A stretch of DNA of 64,000 bases from Pediococcus ethanolidurans (lineage in GTDB: Bacteria > Bacillota > Bacilli > Lactobacillales > Lactobacillaceae): NCBI RefSeq assembly GCF_001437405.1, contig NZ_JQBY01000013.1, positions 1-64,000 on the forward strand, written 5' to 3'. Positions 34,738-47,797 of this stretch are shown here, one piece after another. The notes beneath the pieces are model-generated. The model had not been told where the DNA came from, made no database searches, and was given only the letters and a program-made list of their open reading frames with translations. The number at the start of each line of letters is the position of its first letter. Positions within the stretch are counted from its first letter, which is position 1. The position numbers were made by a program, and so were the translations under genes.

Positions 34738-34974
34738 TTAGTGTGATGAAACGTAGACCATTGCGATCGCAACCGCAAAGAACACAATTCCGAGAACTAA
34801 CGTGACTTTTTGCATAAACGCTTCGAATCCACGTGGCTTTGATTGGGCAAAAAGGTCATCCGCACCACCCGTAAGAGATGATAACGCATTATCAGTTTTT
34901 GCTGGTTGCATCATAACCGAAATGATAATCAAAACGGAAACAATCAATAATATTGTCATTAATAAATTATACAA
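34738..34974 (-). CDS. secG: Protein translocase subunit SecG
   Basis: A 78-residue membrane protein with two helices (NLLMTILLIVSVLIIISVMM and VTLVLGIVFFAVAIAMVYV) linked by the conserved loop LSSLTGGADDLFAQSKPRGFE. It stimulates protein export through SecYEG. It is the first gene of the secG-rnr-smpB group. GGAGG precedes the ATG. Confidence 0.97.
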   Translation of the reverse strand: MYNLLMTILLIVSVLIIISVMMQPAKTDNALSSLTGGADDLFAQSKPRGFEAFMQKVTLVLGIVFFAVAIAMVYVSSH

Positions 34975-35071
34975 GTAGCGACCTCCTACCTAAACTTGTA
35001 GTATATCCTCTATATTTTATCATAGTTTAGCTTTTTTTCCAGTCTTATGGCTAATTTTCCATAATTCAAGC

Positions 35072-36628
35072 CTACTTTGTTTGAACCGGAAGACGATCTA
35101 ATAAATGCAAAAGATTTCCCCGATTACGATGACCAGTTGTGACTACCAAAGTATCACCTGCAATTAACAATGTATCACCATGAGGAATAATTTCGCGTTC
35201 ACCACGGCGGATCGCAATTAATAAACTATTCTGTGGCCATTGAAAATCACGAACTTGATGACCAACCATGTAAGAACCTACAAACAGTGGGAATTCTACC
35301 CGATCCAATTTTCCACCTGCATGTGGCATCGTTGGTTGCACTATTTTATGTAGTAATGATTCATAAATTGGTGCACCGCCCAATATATCAACTACGATAT
35401 ACGCAGTAATTGAAACCACCGCTAACGGCATTAAATGATGAAGCGTTCCTACCATCTCTGTAATTAAAAGAATCGCAGTAAAAGGAGCCTTTCCGATTCC
35501 AGCGAAATATCCAGCCATAGCAATAATAATAAAATTGACTAAATAAGCTGATGGCATTAATCCTAACTGAATCATCGTTTTCCCATAAATTGCACCCAAA
35601 ATGGCACCCAATGATAGAATCGGTAAGAAAATTCCTCCTGGTAAACCAGATCCATATGAAATCATAGAAAATATAAATCTTAAAGCAAAAATACCAATCA
35701 ATACAATCAATGTTGGTGAATGCGCAGCAATTGCTAAAATGATGTTATTTCCACCACCCATTAATTGAGGAATGAAAAGGCCAATGGGAATAATCAAAAT
35801 AAAAGGTACGATGCCAAATAACCAATTTGGTAACCTTGTTAAGTAAGTGTACCAATCATTCATTTTCAATAAAATTCGTTGGTAAAAGAATCCCATTCCG
35901 CCAAGAAAAATCCCCAGTAATAACAGATGCGGATACATGGTAAGTGGCAAAGTCCGAGCATAAACAATATGTAAAACAGGAGTCAATCCAAAAAAGACTG
36001 TAGAAACAAAGTTTGAAACAATTGCACTAGCTAATGCTGTTGTCCATATTAATGGTGAAAAATTGTGATAAACTTCTTCAAGCACAAATAATGTACTTGC
36101 AATGGGCGCATTAAAGGCAGCAGACAATCCTGCTGCTGCCCCACTGGCAATAAGAACTCGCCGTTTCAATTCCGTTTGATGAGTTGCTTGTGCATAACCT
36201 TGTGCAACCGTTGCGCCTAATTGAATTGAGGGCCCTTCACGACCTAAGAACAATCCAGAACCAATTGACAGGATGCCGCCAACAAATTTTCGCCATAGTA
36301 CTGGCCACCAAGCATACTCCAAGTTTCCAGATAATTGTCCTTCTACTTGAGGAATTCCGGATCCTTTTATTTCAGGATACTGCCGACCCATGTAACCAAC
36401 CACAATAGCGACAAGAAGCATTAGCAGTAACCAAACCGGAATTAATGCAGGAGTCATCAAAAGGTACTTATAAACCACTAACATTAATTTCAATCCATTC
36501 ACAATACTTAAACGAAAAATACTGACCACTAATCCAGCAATGGCACCTGTAAGGCATCCCTGTAAAATATAAGTTAAACGTGTTCGATCAGGACTTTGTT
36601 TTTTAGTCGGTTGTGCTTGCCACTGCAT
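35072..36628 (-). CDS. ClC family chloride channel/antiporter with C-terminal TrkA-C domain
   Basis: A 518-residue membrane protein. The anion-binding motifs are in order: KGSGIPQVEG, GLFLGREGPSIQLG with the gating glutamate present, and GIGKAPFTAILLITEM. The gating glutamate indicates an H+/Cl- exchanger of the EriC type rather than a plain channel. About 75 C-terminal residues form a TrkA-C (RCK-C) domain with HGDTLLIAGDTLVV. Likely role: acid resistance or ion balance. The Shine-Dalgarno is weak. Confidence 0.92.
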   Translation of the reverse strand: MQWQAQPTKKQSPDRTRLTYILQGCLTGAIAGLVVSIFRLSIVNGLKLMLVVYKYLLMTPALIPVWLLLMLLVAIVVGYMGRQYPEIKGSGIPQVEGQLSGNLEYAWWPVLWRKFVGGILSIGSGLFLGREGPSIQLGATVAQGYAQATHQTELKRRVLIASGAAAGLSAAFNAPIASTLFVLEEVYHNFSPLIWTTALASAIVSNFVSTVFFGLTPVLHIVYARTLPLTMYPHLLLLGIFLGGMGFFYQRILLKMNDWYTYLTRLPNWLFGIVPFILIIPIGLFIPQLMGGGNNIILAIAAHSPTLIVLIGIFALRFIFSMISYGSGLPGGIFLPILSLGAILGAIYGKTMIQLGLMPSAYLVNFIIIAMAGYFAGIGKAPFTAILLITEMVGTLHHLMPLAVVSITAYIVVDILGGAPIYESLLHKIVQPTMPHAGGKLDRVEFPLFVGSYMVGHQVRDFQWPQNSLLIAIRRGEREIIPHGDTLLIAGDTLVVTTGHRNRGNLLHLLDRLPVQTK

Positions 36629-36790
36629 ATTTTTTCACTTCTCATTTTATAATTTTTAGAACATTACTATTTAGTTTAGCACGAAACTAAATCGCTCGGT
36701 AATTTTCTAAAATTAAAGAACAGCTAACCATTTCAATATTAGGTCAGTAAAAACACAGACAAACTAGGGCTCAACAGAATATGGTAAACA

Positions 36791-39089
<2,299 letters not shown>

Positions 39090-39150
39090 ATCAAACACCT
39101 ACTTTGAAGAGTTTGTTTCTATTCTACACTTTTTTACTTTTAACAAACAC

Positions 39151-39187
39151 AAAAAAAGAGCTCTTCGAAAAAATCCGAAAAGCTCCT
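39151..39187 (-). terminator. Terminator of the glycolytic operon
   Basis: Leftward GAGCTTTTCGG pairs imperfectly with CGAAGAGCTC, followed by seven T, just after the eno stop. Confidence 0.85.
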
Positions 39188-39211
39188 TCTAAAACACATT
39201 TTTAAATGAAA

Positions 39212-40567
<1,356 letters not shown>

Positions 40568-40602
40568 TTACAAATCAATTGTATTACAAAACTGCTCTAA
40601 AA

Positions 40603-41358
40603 TTAAGCGTTAAACTTAACTAATTCTAAGAATGATTCTGGAACAAGACTTGCACCACCGACTAAGCCACCATCGATGTCATCTTTACCCATTAATTCTT
40701 TAACATTAGCAGGCTTTACACTACCACCGTATTGAATACGAACTTTGTCCGCTGTTGTCTGGTCATACAACTTAGCAACAGTTTCACGAAGAACATGACA
40801 AACTTCTTGAGCTTGATCACTTGAAGCAGTCTTGCCAGTTCCAATTGCCCAGATTGGTTCATATGCAATTACAAGTGAAGCAACTTGTTCTGCAGATAAG
40901 CCTTTAAGTGCATTGGTGATTTGGCCAGAAACCCAGTCATTGGTTTGACCAGCTTCACGTTGTTCAAGAGTTTCACCACAGCAAATAATTGGTAACATAT
41001 TGTTAGCAAAAATTGCTTTAGCCTTTTTGTTAATATCTTCATCAGTTTCTTTGAAATATTGACGACGTTCTGAATGACCAATAATGACGTAATCAACACC
41101 CATTTCAGAAAGAACTTTAGGTGAAGTTTCACCAGTAAAAGCACCTTCGTCTTCAAAGTAACAGTTTTCTGCAGCAACTTTTAATTCAGAGCCCTTTGCA
41201 GCATCTAATAAGGCTTGTAAGTCAACAGCAGGTGCACCGATAACAGATTCAACTTTGCTACTTGCAGGTAAGTCAGCCTTAACTGCATTTACAAACTCAG
41301 TTGTTTCCTTAGGGTTCTTATTCATTTTCCAATTTCCAGCAATAATTGGTGTACGCAC
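40603..41358 (-). CDS. tpiA: Triose-phosphate isomerase
   Basis: A 251-residue TIM-barrel enzyme. Motifs: AGNWKMNKN (Lys at about 13), IIGHSERR (catalytic His) and [11 protein letters not shown] (catalytic Glu), with the phosphate loop GGLVGGASL. An upstream ATG exists, but AAGGAAG and the family alignment point to the GTG at 41358, read as Met-Arg-Thr-Pro. Fourth gene of the glycolytic operon. Confidence 0.97.
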   Translation of the reverse strand: MRTPIIAGNWKMNKNPKETTEFVNAVKADLPASSKVESVIGAPAVDLQALLDAAKGSELKVAAENCYFEDEGAFTGETSPKVLSEMGVDYVIIGHSERRQYFKETDEDINKKAKAIFANNMLPIICCGETLEQREAGQTNDWVSGQITNALKGLSAEQVASLVIAYEPIWAIGTGKTASSDQAQEVCHVLRETVAKLYDQTTADKVRIQYGGSVKPANVKELMGKDDIDGGLVGGASLVPESFLELVKFNA

Positions 41359-41440
41359 AATAATACTTCCTTTCATTAATAACAGATTTCAGTTATGTAA
41401 CAGCAAAGAGCCTGAAATGTTTTTCAAGCTCACTGTTAAC

Positions 41441-42643
41441 TTATTTGTCTGAAATAGCTGCAATTCCTGGTAAAGTTTTACCTTCAAGGTACTCAAGTGA
41501 AGCACCACCACCAGTAGAAATATGAGTCAACTTATCGCCAACGCCAAGTTGTTTAACAGCAGCAGTTGAATCACCACCACCAACAATTGTAGTTGCATCT
41601 GATAATGTGCCTAAGAACTTACCAACTTCAAGAGTTCCTTTAGCATAGTTACTCATTTCGAATACACCCATTGGGCCATTCCAAACAACAGTTTTAGCAT
41701 CTTTCAAAACATCTTCAAATGCTTTGATTGATTTGGGTCCGATATCAAGTGCCATGTAGCCATCAGGAATATCTCCCTCAACAACTTTGCTTGGCACATC
41801 GTTATCAAATTTTTCAGCAACAACATTGTCAGTAGGAAGCACGATCTTGTCGCCAGCTTTAGCTAAAATTTGTTTTGCTAAATCAATCTTGTCTTTTTCA
41901 ACAAGTGAGTTACCAATTTTAAGGCCTTTAGCTGCATAGAAAGTATATGTCATACCACCACCGATAATAACTTTGTCAGCTTTATCAAGTAAGTGATCAA
42001 TGACACCGATCTTATCAGAAACCTTAGCACCACCCAGAATAGCAACAAATGGATGCTTTGGATTATCAACAGCATTACCTAAGAACTTGATTTCCTTTTC
42101 CATTAAGAAACCAGCAGCAACTGGCTTGTTAGCAGCTTTCATAGCTGTTGCAATACCAACGTTTGAGGCATGCTCACGATGAGCTGTACCAAATGCATCA
42201 TTGACGAATTCATCGCCAAGTGAAGCCCAGTATTGACCCAATTCAGCATTATTGCCGCTTTCTTTCTTACCATCAAGATCTTCAAAACGAGTGTTTTCGA
42301 ATAACAAAACATCGCCGTCTTTCATATCAGCAATGGCATCCTCTAATTGTTTGCCACGTGTTGCTGGTACAAATGTTACAGGTTTGCCCAAAAGATCTGA
42401 CAAACGTTGTGCAACTGGACGCATGGTTAAGGCTTTCTTGTCATCCTCAGTCTTAACACGGCCAAGATGTGAGAATAAGATTGCTTTACCATCATGTTCA
42501 ATAATATATTTAATGGTTGGTAATGCAGCCACGATACGGTTATCATCACCGATGACACCATCTTTTACAGGGACGTTAAAATCAACACGCATTAAAACTT
42601 TTTTGTCTTTAACGTCTAAATCTGAAACTGTTAATTTAGCCAA
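41441..42643 (-). CDS. pgk: Phosphoglycerate kinase
   Basis: A 400-residue kinase making ATP from 1,3-bisphosphoglycerate. [11 protein letters not shown] and HLGRVK mark the substrate half, [14 protein letters not shown] the hinge and [13 protein letters not shown] the nucleotide half. It starts with TTG at 42643 behind GGAGG (8 bases), a weak codon that may lower its rate. An intrinsic hairpin lies between gap and this gene. Confidence 0.98.
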   Translation of the reverse strand: MAKLTVSDLDVKDKKVLMRVDFNVPVKDGVIGDDNRIVAALPTIKYIIEHDGKAILFSHLGRVKTEDDKKALTMRPVAQRLSDLLGKPVTFVPATRGKQLEDAIADMKDGDVLLFENTRFEDLDGKKESGNNAELGQYWASLGDEFVNDAFGTAHREHASNVGIATAMKAANKPVAAGFLMEKEIKFLGNAVDNPKHPFVAILGGAKVSDKIGVIDHLLDKADKVIIGGGMTYTFYAAKGLKIGNSLVEKDKIDLAKQILAKAGDKIVLPTDNVVAEKFDNDVPSKVVEGDIPDGYMALDIGPKSIKAFEDVLKDAKTVVWNGPMGVFEMSNYAKGTLEVGKFLGTLSDATTIVGGGDSTAAVKQLGVGDKLTHISTGGGASLEYLEGKTLPGIAAISDK

Positions 42644-42689
42644 AGTTTATTCCTCCTGTTTAAGAAATTTCATGTATTTTTAAATTAAA

Positions 42690-42722
42690 AAAGGCGGAGG
42701 AAGTTTGCCTCCCTCCGCCTTA
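42690..42722 (-). terminator. Intrinsic terminator/attenuator between gap and pgk
   Basis: Leftward AAGGCGGAGG pairs with CCTCCGCCTT around a short loop, followed by TTTTTT. Since pgk, tpiA and eno lack an obvious other promoter, it probably gives partial read-through and more gap than pgk mRNA. Confidence 0.75.
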
Positions 42723-42770
42723 AACCGTTAGACGGTTTTGAAATCTGCAAACTTAAAGATTAATTAAATC

Positions 42771-43793
42771 CTAGAGAGTAGCAAACTTCAATAAAGTACG
42801 TACCATTTGGCAAGTGAAGCCGTATTCGTTGTCGTACCAAGCAACAGTCTTAACTAATTGTTTGTCTCCAGCGGTTGTAACTTCAGTTTGTGTTGGGTCA
42901 AAGATTGAACCGAAAGTAGTTCCGATAACGTCACTAGATACGATTTCATCTTCGTTGTAACCAAATGATTCGTTGTTTTCAGTATGTTTCTTAATTGCAG
43001 CATTAACTTCGTCAGCTGTAACGTTCTTACCTAAGATAGATACTAATTCAGTCAATGAACCATCAACAACACCAACACGTTGTGCATGTCCTTGTAATTT
43101 ACCATTCAATTCTGGGATTACAAGACCAATAGCCTTTGCAGCACCAGTTGAATGAGGAATTGTGTTAACACCGGCAGCACGAGCAGCACGTAAGTTTCCA
43201 CCACGAACTGGGCCATCAAGTAACATTTGTGTACTTGTGTAAGCATGGATTGTTGTCATTGTACCTACTTCAATACCAAATTCTTGGTTTAAGAAGTAAG
43301 CCATAGGTGCTAAACAGTTTGTTGTACATGAACCAGCAGAAACAATCTTGTCATCTGCAGTCAAAACGTCATCATTAACGTTGTAAACAACAGTCTTAAG
43401 GTCGTTACCAGCAGGAGCAGAAATCAGAACACGTTTTGCGCCAGCATCCAAATGAGCTTGTGATTTTGCCTTTGATGTATAGAAACCTGTACATTCAAGA
43501 ACAAAGTCAACACCGTCAGCTTTAACCCATGGAATATCTTGTGCTTTAGGTTCTGCGTAAACACGGTATTTCTTGCCATCAACGATGATGGAGTCTTCTG
43601 TTGCGCTAACCTCACCAGGGAAAGTACCATGTGTTGAGTCATACTTCAATAAGTGTGCCAACATTGCTGGACTTGTCAAATCATTGATAGCCACAACTTC
43701 GATATCATTTGACTTTGCGCCTAATTCATAAATACGACGGAAAGCTAAACGACCGATACGTCCAAAACCATTAATACCAATCTTTACAGTCAT
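42771..43793 (-). CDS. gap: Glyceraldehyde-3-phosphate dehydrogenase, type I
   Basis: A 340-residue NAD-dependent glycolytic dehydrogenase. [13 protein letters not shown] binds [15 protein letters not shown] carries the catalytic Cys156, and HAYTSTQ and [12 protein letters not shown] complete the site. It lies 72 bases after cggR and is followed by a terminator-like hairpin before pgk. Confidence 0.98.
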   Translation of the reverse strand: MTVKIGINGFGRIGRLAFRRIYELGAKSNDIEVVAINDLTSPAMLAHLLKYDSTHGTFPGEVSATEDSIIVDGKKYRVYAEPKAQDIPWVKADGVDFVLECTGFYTSKAKSQAHLDAGAKRVLISAPAGNDLKTVVYNVNDDVLTADDKIVSAGSCTTNCLAPMAYFLNQEFGIEVGTMTTIHAYTSTQMLLDGPVRGGNLRAARAAGVNTIPHSTGAAKAIGLVIPELNGKLQGHAQRVGVVDGSLTELVSILGKNVTADEVNAAIKKHTENNESFGYNEDEIVSSDVIGTTFGSIFDPTQTEVTTAGDKQLVKTVAWYDNEYGFTCQMVRTLLKFATL

Positions 43794-43864
43794 ACTAAGA
43801 TTTCCTCCTTTAGGAATCCAAAAAATAATTTTTTATTTTAAAAAGTGATATTTGTAAACAAACA

Positions 43865-44893
43865 TTACTTTTTTAAAATCAAGTTTGCGGCACCTTCGTC
43901 AGTAATTAAATAAGTCTGATGAGGTGCTAAATTCATGTATGAGCGAATTGCTTGGGCCTTTGTATGACCACCTGCAATCGCAAAAACATGATCGATAGAT
44001 TGAATACGCTCTAATTGTAAACCAATTCGAGGTACTCGGTAGACGATTTCGCCTTGCTGATTATAAAAGCATCCAAATGCTTCTCCGACCGCTTTTTTTT
44101 GTTCAAGAAGTTGAAGAATGTTAGGATCAACTTCTCTTCTTTCGGCCATTTCATCAGCTCGTCCAATGCCGTGAATCACAACATTGCTTTGTTCAATTAG
44201 TTGAAGAACTAGTTGAACACTTGGCTCCTCTAATAACGGTTGATAACTTTTCTCACTTAGCTTTTCTGGTACGTACATGGATTGGCTTTCGCCATGCGTG
44301 CGTTGTGCCATAATTGAGCAAACTGTATTAGCTTGCATTGCTAATGATTGTCCCATACCGCCACGTCCAGGAACAAACGTAAGCCGCCGTTTGGTGGATA
44401 ATTCTGGTGAGAACTCCTTGGCAACTTGTGCCATGGTGTTACCACCCATAACCACTATTACATTATTACCCTCTGGCAAGATTTTTGCAAGTGTATCGTT
44501 TAGAATTCCTCCCAAACTAGCAAATACCCGATCTTGCGCATCGCAATCACCAGAAACGATAAAACAACGATCGATATTAAGCAATCGTGCCAAGTCTCTT
44601 TCAGACTGCTGTAAGCCAAGCATGTCATTAACCATATCACCTAAGCCATCCAAAACTGAACGGCCTTCCTTAGTTAATGTCATTCCTGCCGGTGAGGATT
44701 GAATCAAGTCCAGTTGCCTAAGCATATCCGTGTGAGTTCTTAACCCTCGCTCGCTCATATCAAGATGAACTGCCAATCCTCGTCTACCAATGGGAGCCAT
44801 TAAAGCGATCGTCCGTAGAACCGAAAAACGCTTTAAAAACACATCTACCATATCTGGTGCGATGGCTTCCAGCCATTTCAACTCATTTTGCAT
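43865..44893 (-). CDS. cggR: Central glycolytic genes regulator CggR (SorC/DeoR family)
   Basis: A 342-residue repressor of the gap operon. The N-terminal HTH reads GRRGLAVHLDMSERGLRTHT (about 36-55). The C-terminal SorC-like sugar-phosphate domain (about 90-340) has VVMGGNTMAQVA and FVPGRGGMGQS, which bind fructose-1,6-bisphosphate in the Bacillus homologue. The start is ATG 44893 because GGGAGC lies 7 bases before it; a TTG five codons earlier has no site. It is first in the operon behind a strong promoter and a dyad. Confidence 0.95.
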   Translation of the reverse strand: MQNELKWLEAIAPDMVDVFLKRFSVLRTIALMAPIGRRGLAVHLDMSERGLRTHTDMLRQLDLIQSSPAGMTLTKEGRSVLDGLGDMVNDMLGLQQSERDLARLLNIDRCFIVSGDCDAQDRVFASLGGILNDTLAKILPEGNNVIVVMGGNTMAQVAKEFSPELSTKRRLTFVPGRGGMGQSLAMQANTVCSIMAQRTHGESQSMYVPEKLSEKSYQPLLEEPSVQLVLQLIEQSNVVIHGIGRADEMAERREVDPNILQLLEQKKAVGEAFGCFYNQQGEIVYRVPRIGLQLERIQSIDHVFAIAGGHTKAQAIRSYMNLAPHQTYLITDEGAANLILKK

Positions 44894-44911
44894 GATCTTT
44901 GCTCCCAATTG

Positions 44912-44942
44912 GGACGTCTAGCGTCCATACGTGTCAACTGAC
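44912..44942. promoter_or_regulatory. Putative CggR operator
   Basis: GGACG-TCTAG-CGTCC (44912-44926) is a perfect inverted repeat, and GTCA-AC-TGAC (44933-44942) follows. Their centres are about 18 bp apart, between the cggR promoter and its start codon, where CggR roadblocks transcription in Bacillus. Confidence 0.6.
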
Positions 44943-45017
44943 GACCCAACAGATTCAAAATAAATGGCATACAGACCTGAACTTCTTCAGTTGTATACCC
45001 CTTTACTTACATATTGA

Positions 45018-45046
45018 ATTATATCAGGAGCCACCTTGTATTGCAA
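45018..45046 (-). promoter_or_regulatory. Promoter of the cggR-gap-pgk-tpiA-eno operon
   Basis: Leftward TTGCAA (45046-45041), a 17-bp spacer and TATAAT (45023-45018): near-consensus sigma-A. It lies about 125 bases before cggR, leaving room for the operator. Confidence 0.85.
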
Positions 45047-45088
45047 CTCAAACCCTTAGATTATCTATTGCTAATTCTTGCAAAATCT

Positions 45089-46417
45089 CTATTCATAGCG
45101 TTTGCGTGCACTGGAAGATCCTATGTTTAAACTCTCTCGATATTTTGCCACCGTTCTTCTGGATACCACAATATCTTTTTCTGCTAATTTTTTTACAATT
45201 TTAGCATCAGATAAAGGTTTGCTTTTATCTTCTTCATGAATAAATTTCTGCAAGAGTTTTTTTACTGAGTCAACTGATAATCCTTCAGGAGAAGCGTCCG
45301 TTTTGGCAACAGCGCTACTAAAAAATGATTTTAATTCATAAGTACCAAACCGCGTTTGCAGATACTTTCCATTAACTGAACGACTAATTGTGGACTCATG
45401 TAAACCAAGTTTTAAGGCCACGTCTTGTAGTAAAAGTGGCCGTAATTCTTTAGTTTTTTCTAAAAAGAAGTCTTGTTGATAATTCAGTAAAACTTTGCCT
45501 ACACGGAGAATTGTACTTTCTCGTTGTTCCAAACTACGTGAAATCCAATCAAATTCACGTTTCTTTTCTTTTACATAATCTGTAACCTCTGTATCTTTTC
45601 GCTGCAACATTTTTTGAAAATATTGTCTTTGAAAATGAACTTTAGGTTTAGCTGCTCTCGATGTATAAATACTTAATTTTCCAGCCTCGTTTTTTACAAT
45701 TAAATCCGGAAAAATATACTGAGATCCTTCAGAGTTAAAGAGTGCTCCTGGTTTTGGTGTCAATGTACGGACGTAATCAAAAACTGTTTGAATTTCTTCA
45801 AGCGTTACATTTTGTTTTTTTACAATGTTTTGCCATTTTCGATTAGCCAATTCATCAAAACAATTTTTTAGAATATCCACTGCTGCTTGCGGTGCCCAGT
45901 CATCATTTTCTGCTTGTAACAATAAACACTCTTGCAGATCCTTAGCCCCGACACCTGGTGGATCCAGTTGCTGAATAAGTGTAATTGCATCAACAATTTC
46001 AACCTTATTAGCACCTGTTTTAGTCATAGCATCTTGAACAGACATCTTAAGATAGCCATTGTGATCAATTGATTCTAATAGAAACAAAACCAAGTTACGT
46101 AGAGGCGTATCCCGCATTGTTAAATGTACTTGATCTAATAGGTACTCAAATAGTGATTGATGGGTATCATCTGGAATTTGATTCATATAGTTTTCATCTA
46201 CGGACTGACCAGATGAGGTCTTCCTGGCCCCACTAACAAATTCTTCATGAGTGGTGGCCACAGTAATCAACGGGTTTTCAAGTGCTTTTTGATCTAAAAA
46301 TTTCTGTAATTCTTCAACGTTATATTGAAGTATTTGAATCGATTGTTGCAACGTTTGCGTCATTGCTAAACGTTGTACTTGTTTTTGCCTTTGATGTAGG
46401 CCTTGTTGAAGCGCCAA
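45089..46417 (-). CDS. rpoN: RNA polymerase sigma-54 factor
   Basis: A 442-residue alternative sigma factor. The N-terminal glutamine-rich region I reads MTQTLQQSIQILQYN, the core-binding part covers 80-250, and the RpoN box near the C-terminus reads VVSRRTVAKYRESLNI. The open frame extends 12 codons upstream, but GAGGTG fits a TTG start at 46417 (LALQQGLHQRQ). In lactobacilli sigma-54 drives mannose-class PTS operons with LevR-type activators, none of which is in this window. It lies upstream of cggR, as in Lactiplantibacillus. Confidence 0.95.
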   Translation of the reverse strand: MALQQGLHQRQKQVQRLAMTQTLQQSIQILQYNVEELQKFLDQKALENPLITVATTHEEFVSGARKTSSGQSVDENYMNQIPDDTHQSLFEYLLDQVHLTMRDTPLRNLVLFLLESIDHNGYLKMSVQDAMTKTGANKVEIVDAITLIQQLDPPGVGAKDLQECLLLQAENDDWAPQAAVDILKNCFDELANRKWQNIVKKQNVTLEEIQTVFDYVRTLTPKPGALFNSEGSQYIFPDLIVKNEAGKLSIYTSRAAKPKVHFQRQYFQKMLQRKDTEVTDYVKEKKREFDWISRSLEQRESTILRVGKVLLNYQQDFFLEKTKELRPLLLQDVALKLGLHESTISRSVNGKYLQTRFGTYELKSFFSSAVAKTDASPEGLSVDSVKKLLQKFIHEEDKSKPLSDAKIVKKLAEKDIVVSRRTVAKYRESLNIGSSSARKRYE

Positions 46418-46483
46418 ACAAATCACCTCGTTTAAATAAACTTGTGTTTTCAATATTAATAAAGTAAAATTAATAAGTAATTT

Positions 46484-46555
46484 GCGCCGTTAGTGTAGTG
46501 GATCGCACGTGAGATTCCGGTTCTCGAAACGCGGGTTCGACTCCCGCATGGCGCA
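46484..46555 (+). tRNA. tRNA-Arg (anticodon CCG)
   Basis: A 72-base cloverleaf. The acceptor pairs GCGCCGT with ATGGCGC (one G-T), with discriminator A. The anticodon stem GAGA/TCTC encloses TTCCGGT, giving CCG, and the T-arm reads GCGGG-TTCGACT-CCCGC. A T-run follows directly and may serve as terminator. It reads the CGG codon. Confidence 0.92.
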
Positions 46556-46926
46556 TTTTTTTATACCCTAAAACTTACTAAAAACTAAATTTCTAAATCA
46601 TATACTGAATTTTTAAATGAATACCTGTACCTCTTCCAATAGTTTCAAACTGAAGTTCTAATCTCATATGAAAAGGTATTCATTAGTTATTCAATTATTT
46701 AACACCTGTGGGCATAAGTCAACCAAAACCATTTATAAGTGATAAGTTTCATTACCATAACTAATTTGAATCGGCCTATTTTTTAACTAGGTTTGTTGTT
46801 AAATTATGAACCTTTAATCAGATGAGTTAAATTGTTTGACCTTTTTTGACCATAGAGGTAAGCTGTAAACATATTAGCGATGAACTAATAAAATTAATGT
46901 GAATTTTAAAGGGAGGCTACTAAGTT
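46556..46926. other. Intergenic region upstream of clpP
   Basis: No gene is seen. It contains a T-run after the tRNA, a wide inverted repeat (AATGAATACCT at 46616-46626, AGGTATTCATT at 46674-46684) and the CtsR box with the clpP promoter. The 46690-46830 stretch has no clear signal. Confidence 0.6.
46835..46875 (+). promoter_or_regulatory. CtsR box and clpP promoter
   Basis: TTTGACC-TTT-TTTGACC (46835-46851) is, on the other strand, two perfect GGTCAAA heptads spaced by 3, the CtsR consensus. The second TTGACC doubles as the -35, with CATATT (46870-46875) a fair -10 at 18 bp. CtsR should repress clpP until heat or protein stress. Confidence 0.9.
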
Positions 46927-47520
46927 ATGAACTTGGTTCCAACAGTTATTGAACAATCATCACGTGGCGAACGCGCTTATGATATTTATTCCCGCTTATT
47001 AAAAGACCGTATCATTATGCTTTCCGGCCCAATTGATGATGATGTTGCAAACTCAATCATTGCACAACTCTTATTCCTAGATGCTCAGGATTCTGATAAA
47101 GATATTTATCTTTACATCAACTCTCCAGGTGGTGTTGTGACTGCCGGACTTGCCATTTATGACACTATGCGTTTCATCAAATCTGATGTACAAACTATTG
47201 TCATGGGTATGGCAGCATCGATGGCCAGCGTCTTGGCTTCTTCTGGTACAAAGGGTAAACGATTTGCATTACCTCATTCAGAAGTATTGATTCATCAACC
47301 TTCTGGCGGTGCTCAAGGACAACAAACTGAAATTGAAATTGCAGCAACCGAAATTTTGAAGACTCGTAAAGAATTAAACCAAATTTTGGCAGATAATTCT
47401 GGACAACCTCTGAAGAATATCAACCGTGATACTGAACGTGATCATTACTTCACAGCTCAAGAGGCCGTTGATTACGGTTTGATTGACGCTATTATGCAAA
47501 ACAATTCAGACTTAAAGTAA
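46927..47520 (+). CDS. clpP: ATP-dependent Clp protease proteolytic subunit
   Basis: A 197-residue serine protease that forms the 14-mer chamber served by ClpC, ClpE or ClpX. The triad is visible: Ser98 in [11 protein letters not shown], His123 in [11 protein letters not shown] and an Asp near 172 in [16 protein letters not shown] lies before the ATG. It is controlled by a perfect CtsR box and ends at a terminator. Confidence 0.98.
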   Translation: MNLVPTVIEQSSRGERAYDIYSRLLKDRIIMLSGPIDDDVANSIIAQLLFLDAQDSDKDIYLYINSPGGVVTAGLAIYDTMRFIKSDVQTIVMGMAASMASVLASSGTKGKRFALPHSEVLIHQPSGGAQGQQTEIEIAATEILKTRKELNQILADNSGQPLKNINRDTERDHYFTAQEAVDYGLIDAIMQNNSDLK

Positions 47521-47528
47521 TTGAGTAA

Positions 47529-47570
47529 TTAAAAATGAGATTAGGATATTTTTCCTAACCTCATTTTTTG
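47529..47570 (+). terminator. Terminator of clpP
   Basis: AAAAATGAG-TTAGG pairs with CCTAA-CTCATTTTTT around 10 bases. Confidence 0.88.
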
Positions 47571-47589
47571 TTAACTTTTAAGCTGCTCG

Positions 47590-47690
47590 GAGTAACAAGC
47601 ATCCAAAAATAAGCACATTCCTACTGCGGGATTTCTTCCGCCTACGGAACGTGCCTTTTCTATTCTTTACTTGTTAAACTTCAGGACGGC
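47590..47690. repeat. Degenerate copy of the whiA-side palindrome
   Basis: GAGTAACAAG-ATCCAAAAATAAGCAC (broken here for length), ATTCCTACTGCGGGA and CCGCCTACGGAACGTGC match the perfect element starting at 47694, in tandem, 104 bp apart. The right arm has decayed (CCTTTTCTATTC instead of TTATTTTTGGAT). Confidence 0.75.
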
Positions 47691-47693
47691 TCA

Positions 47694-47784
47694 GAGTAAC
47701 AAGTATCCAAAAATAAGCACATTCCTACTGCGGGAATTCTCCCGCCTACGGAACGTGCTTATTTTTGGATACTTATCGTTACTC
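47694..47784. repeat. Long near-perfect palindrome between clpP and whiA
   Basis: Outer arms are GAGTAAC (47694-47700) and GTTACTC (47778-47784). The main arms are perfect 20-mers, AAGTATCCAAAAATAAGCAC (47701-47720) and GTGCTTATTTTTGGATACTT (47755-47774). The core is ATTCC...GGAA and GCGGGA-ATTC-TCCCGC. It ends 13 bases from the whiA stop. Confidence 0.85.
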
Positions 47785-47797
47785 TTCGCCCACTCTT

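Noticed and set aside
45089-46417. Sigma-54 regulon within the window
   Set aside because: I looked for -24/-12 elements (TGGCAC...TTGCA) and an LevR-type activator near PTS genes here and saw none outside coding sequence.
47590-47784. Repeats between clpP and whiA as a CRISPR array
   Set aside because: There are just two tandem palindromic units, one decayed, with no uniform spacers and no cas genes in the window.
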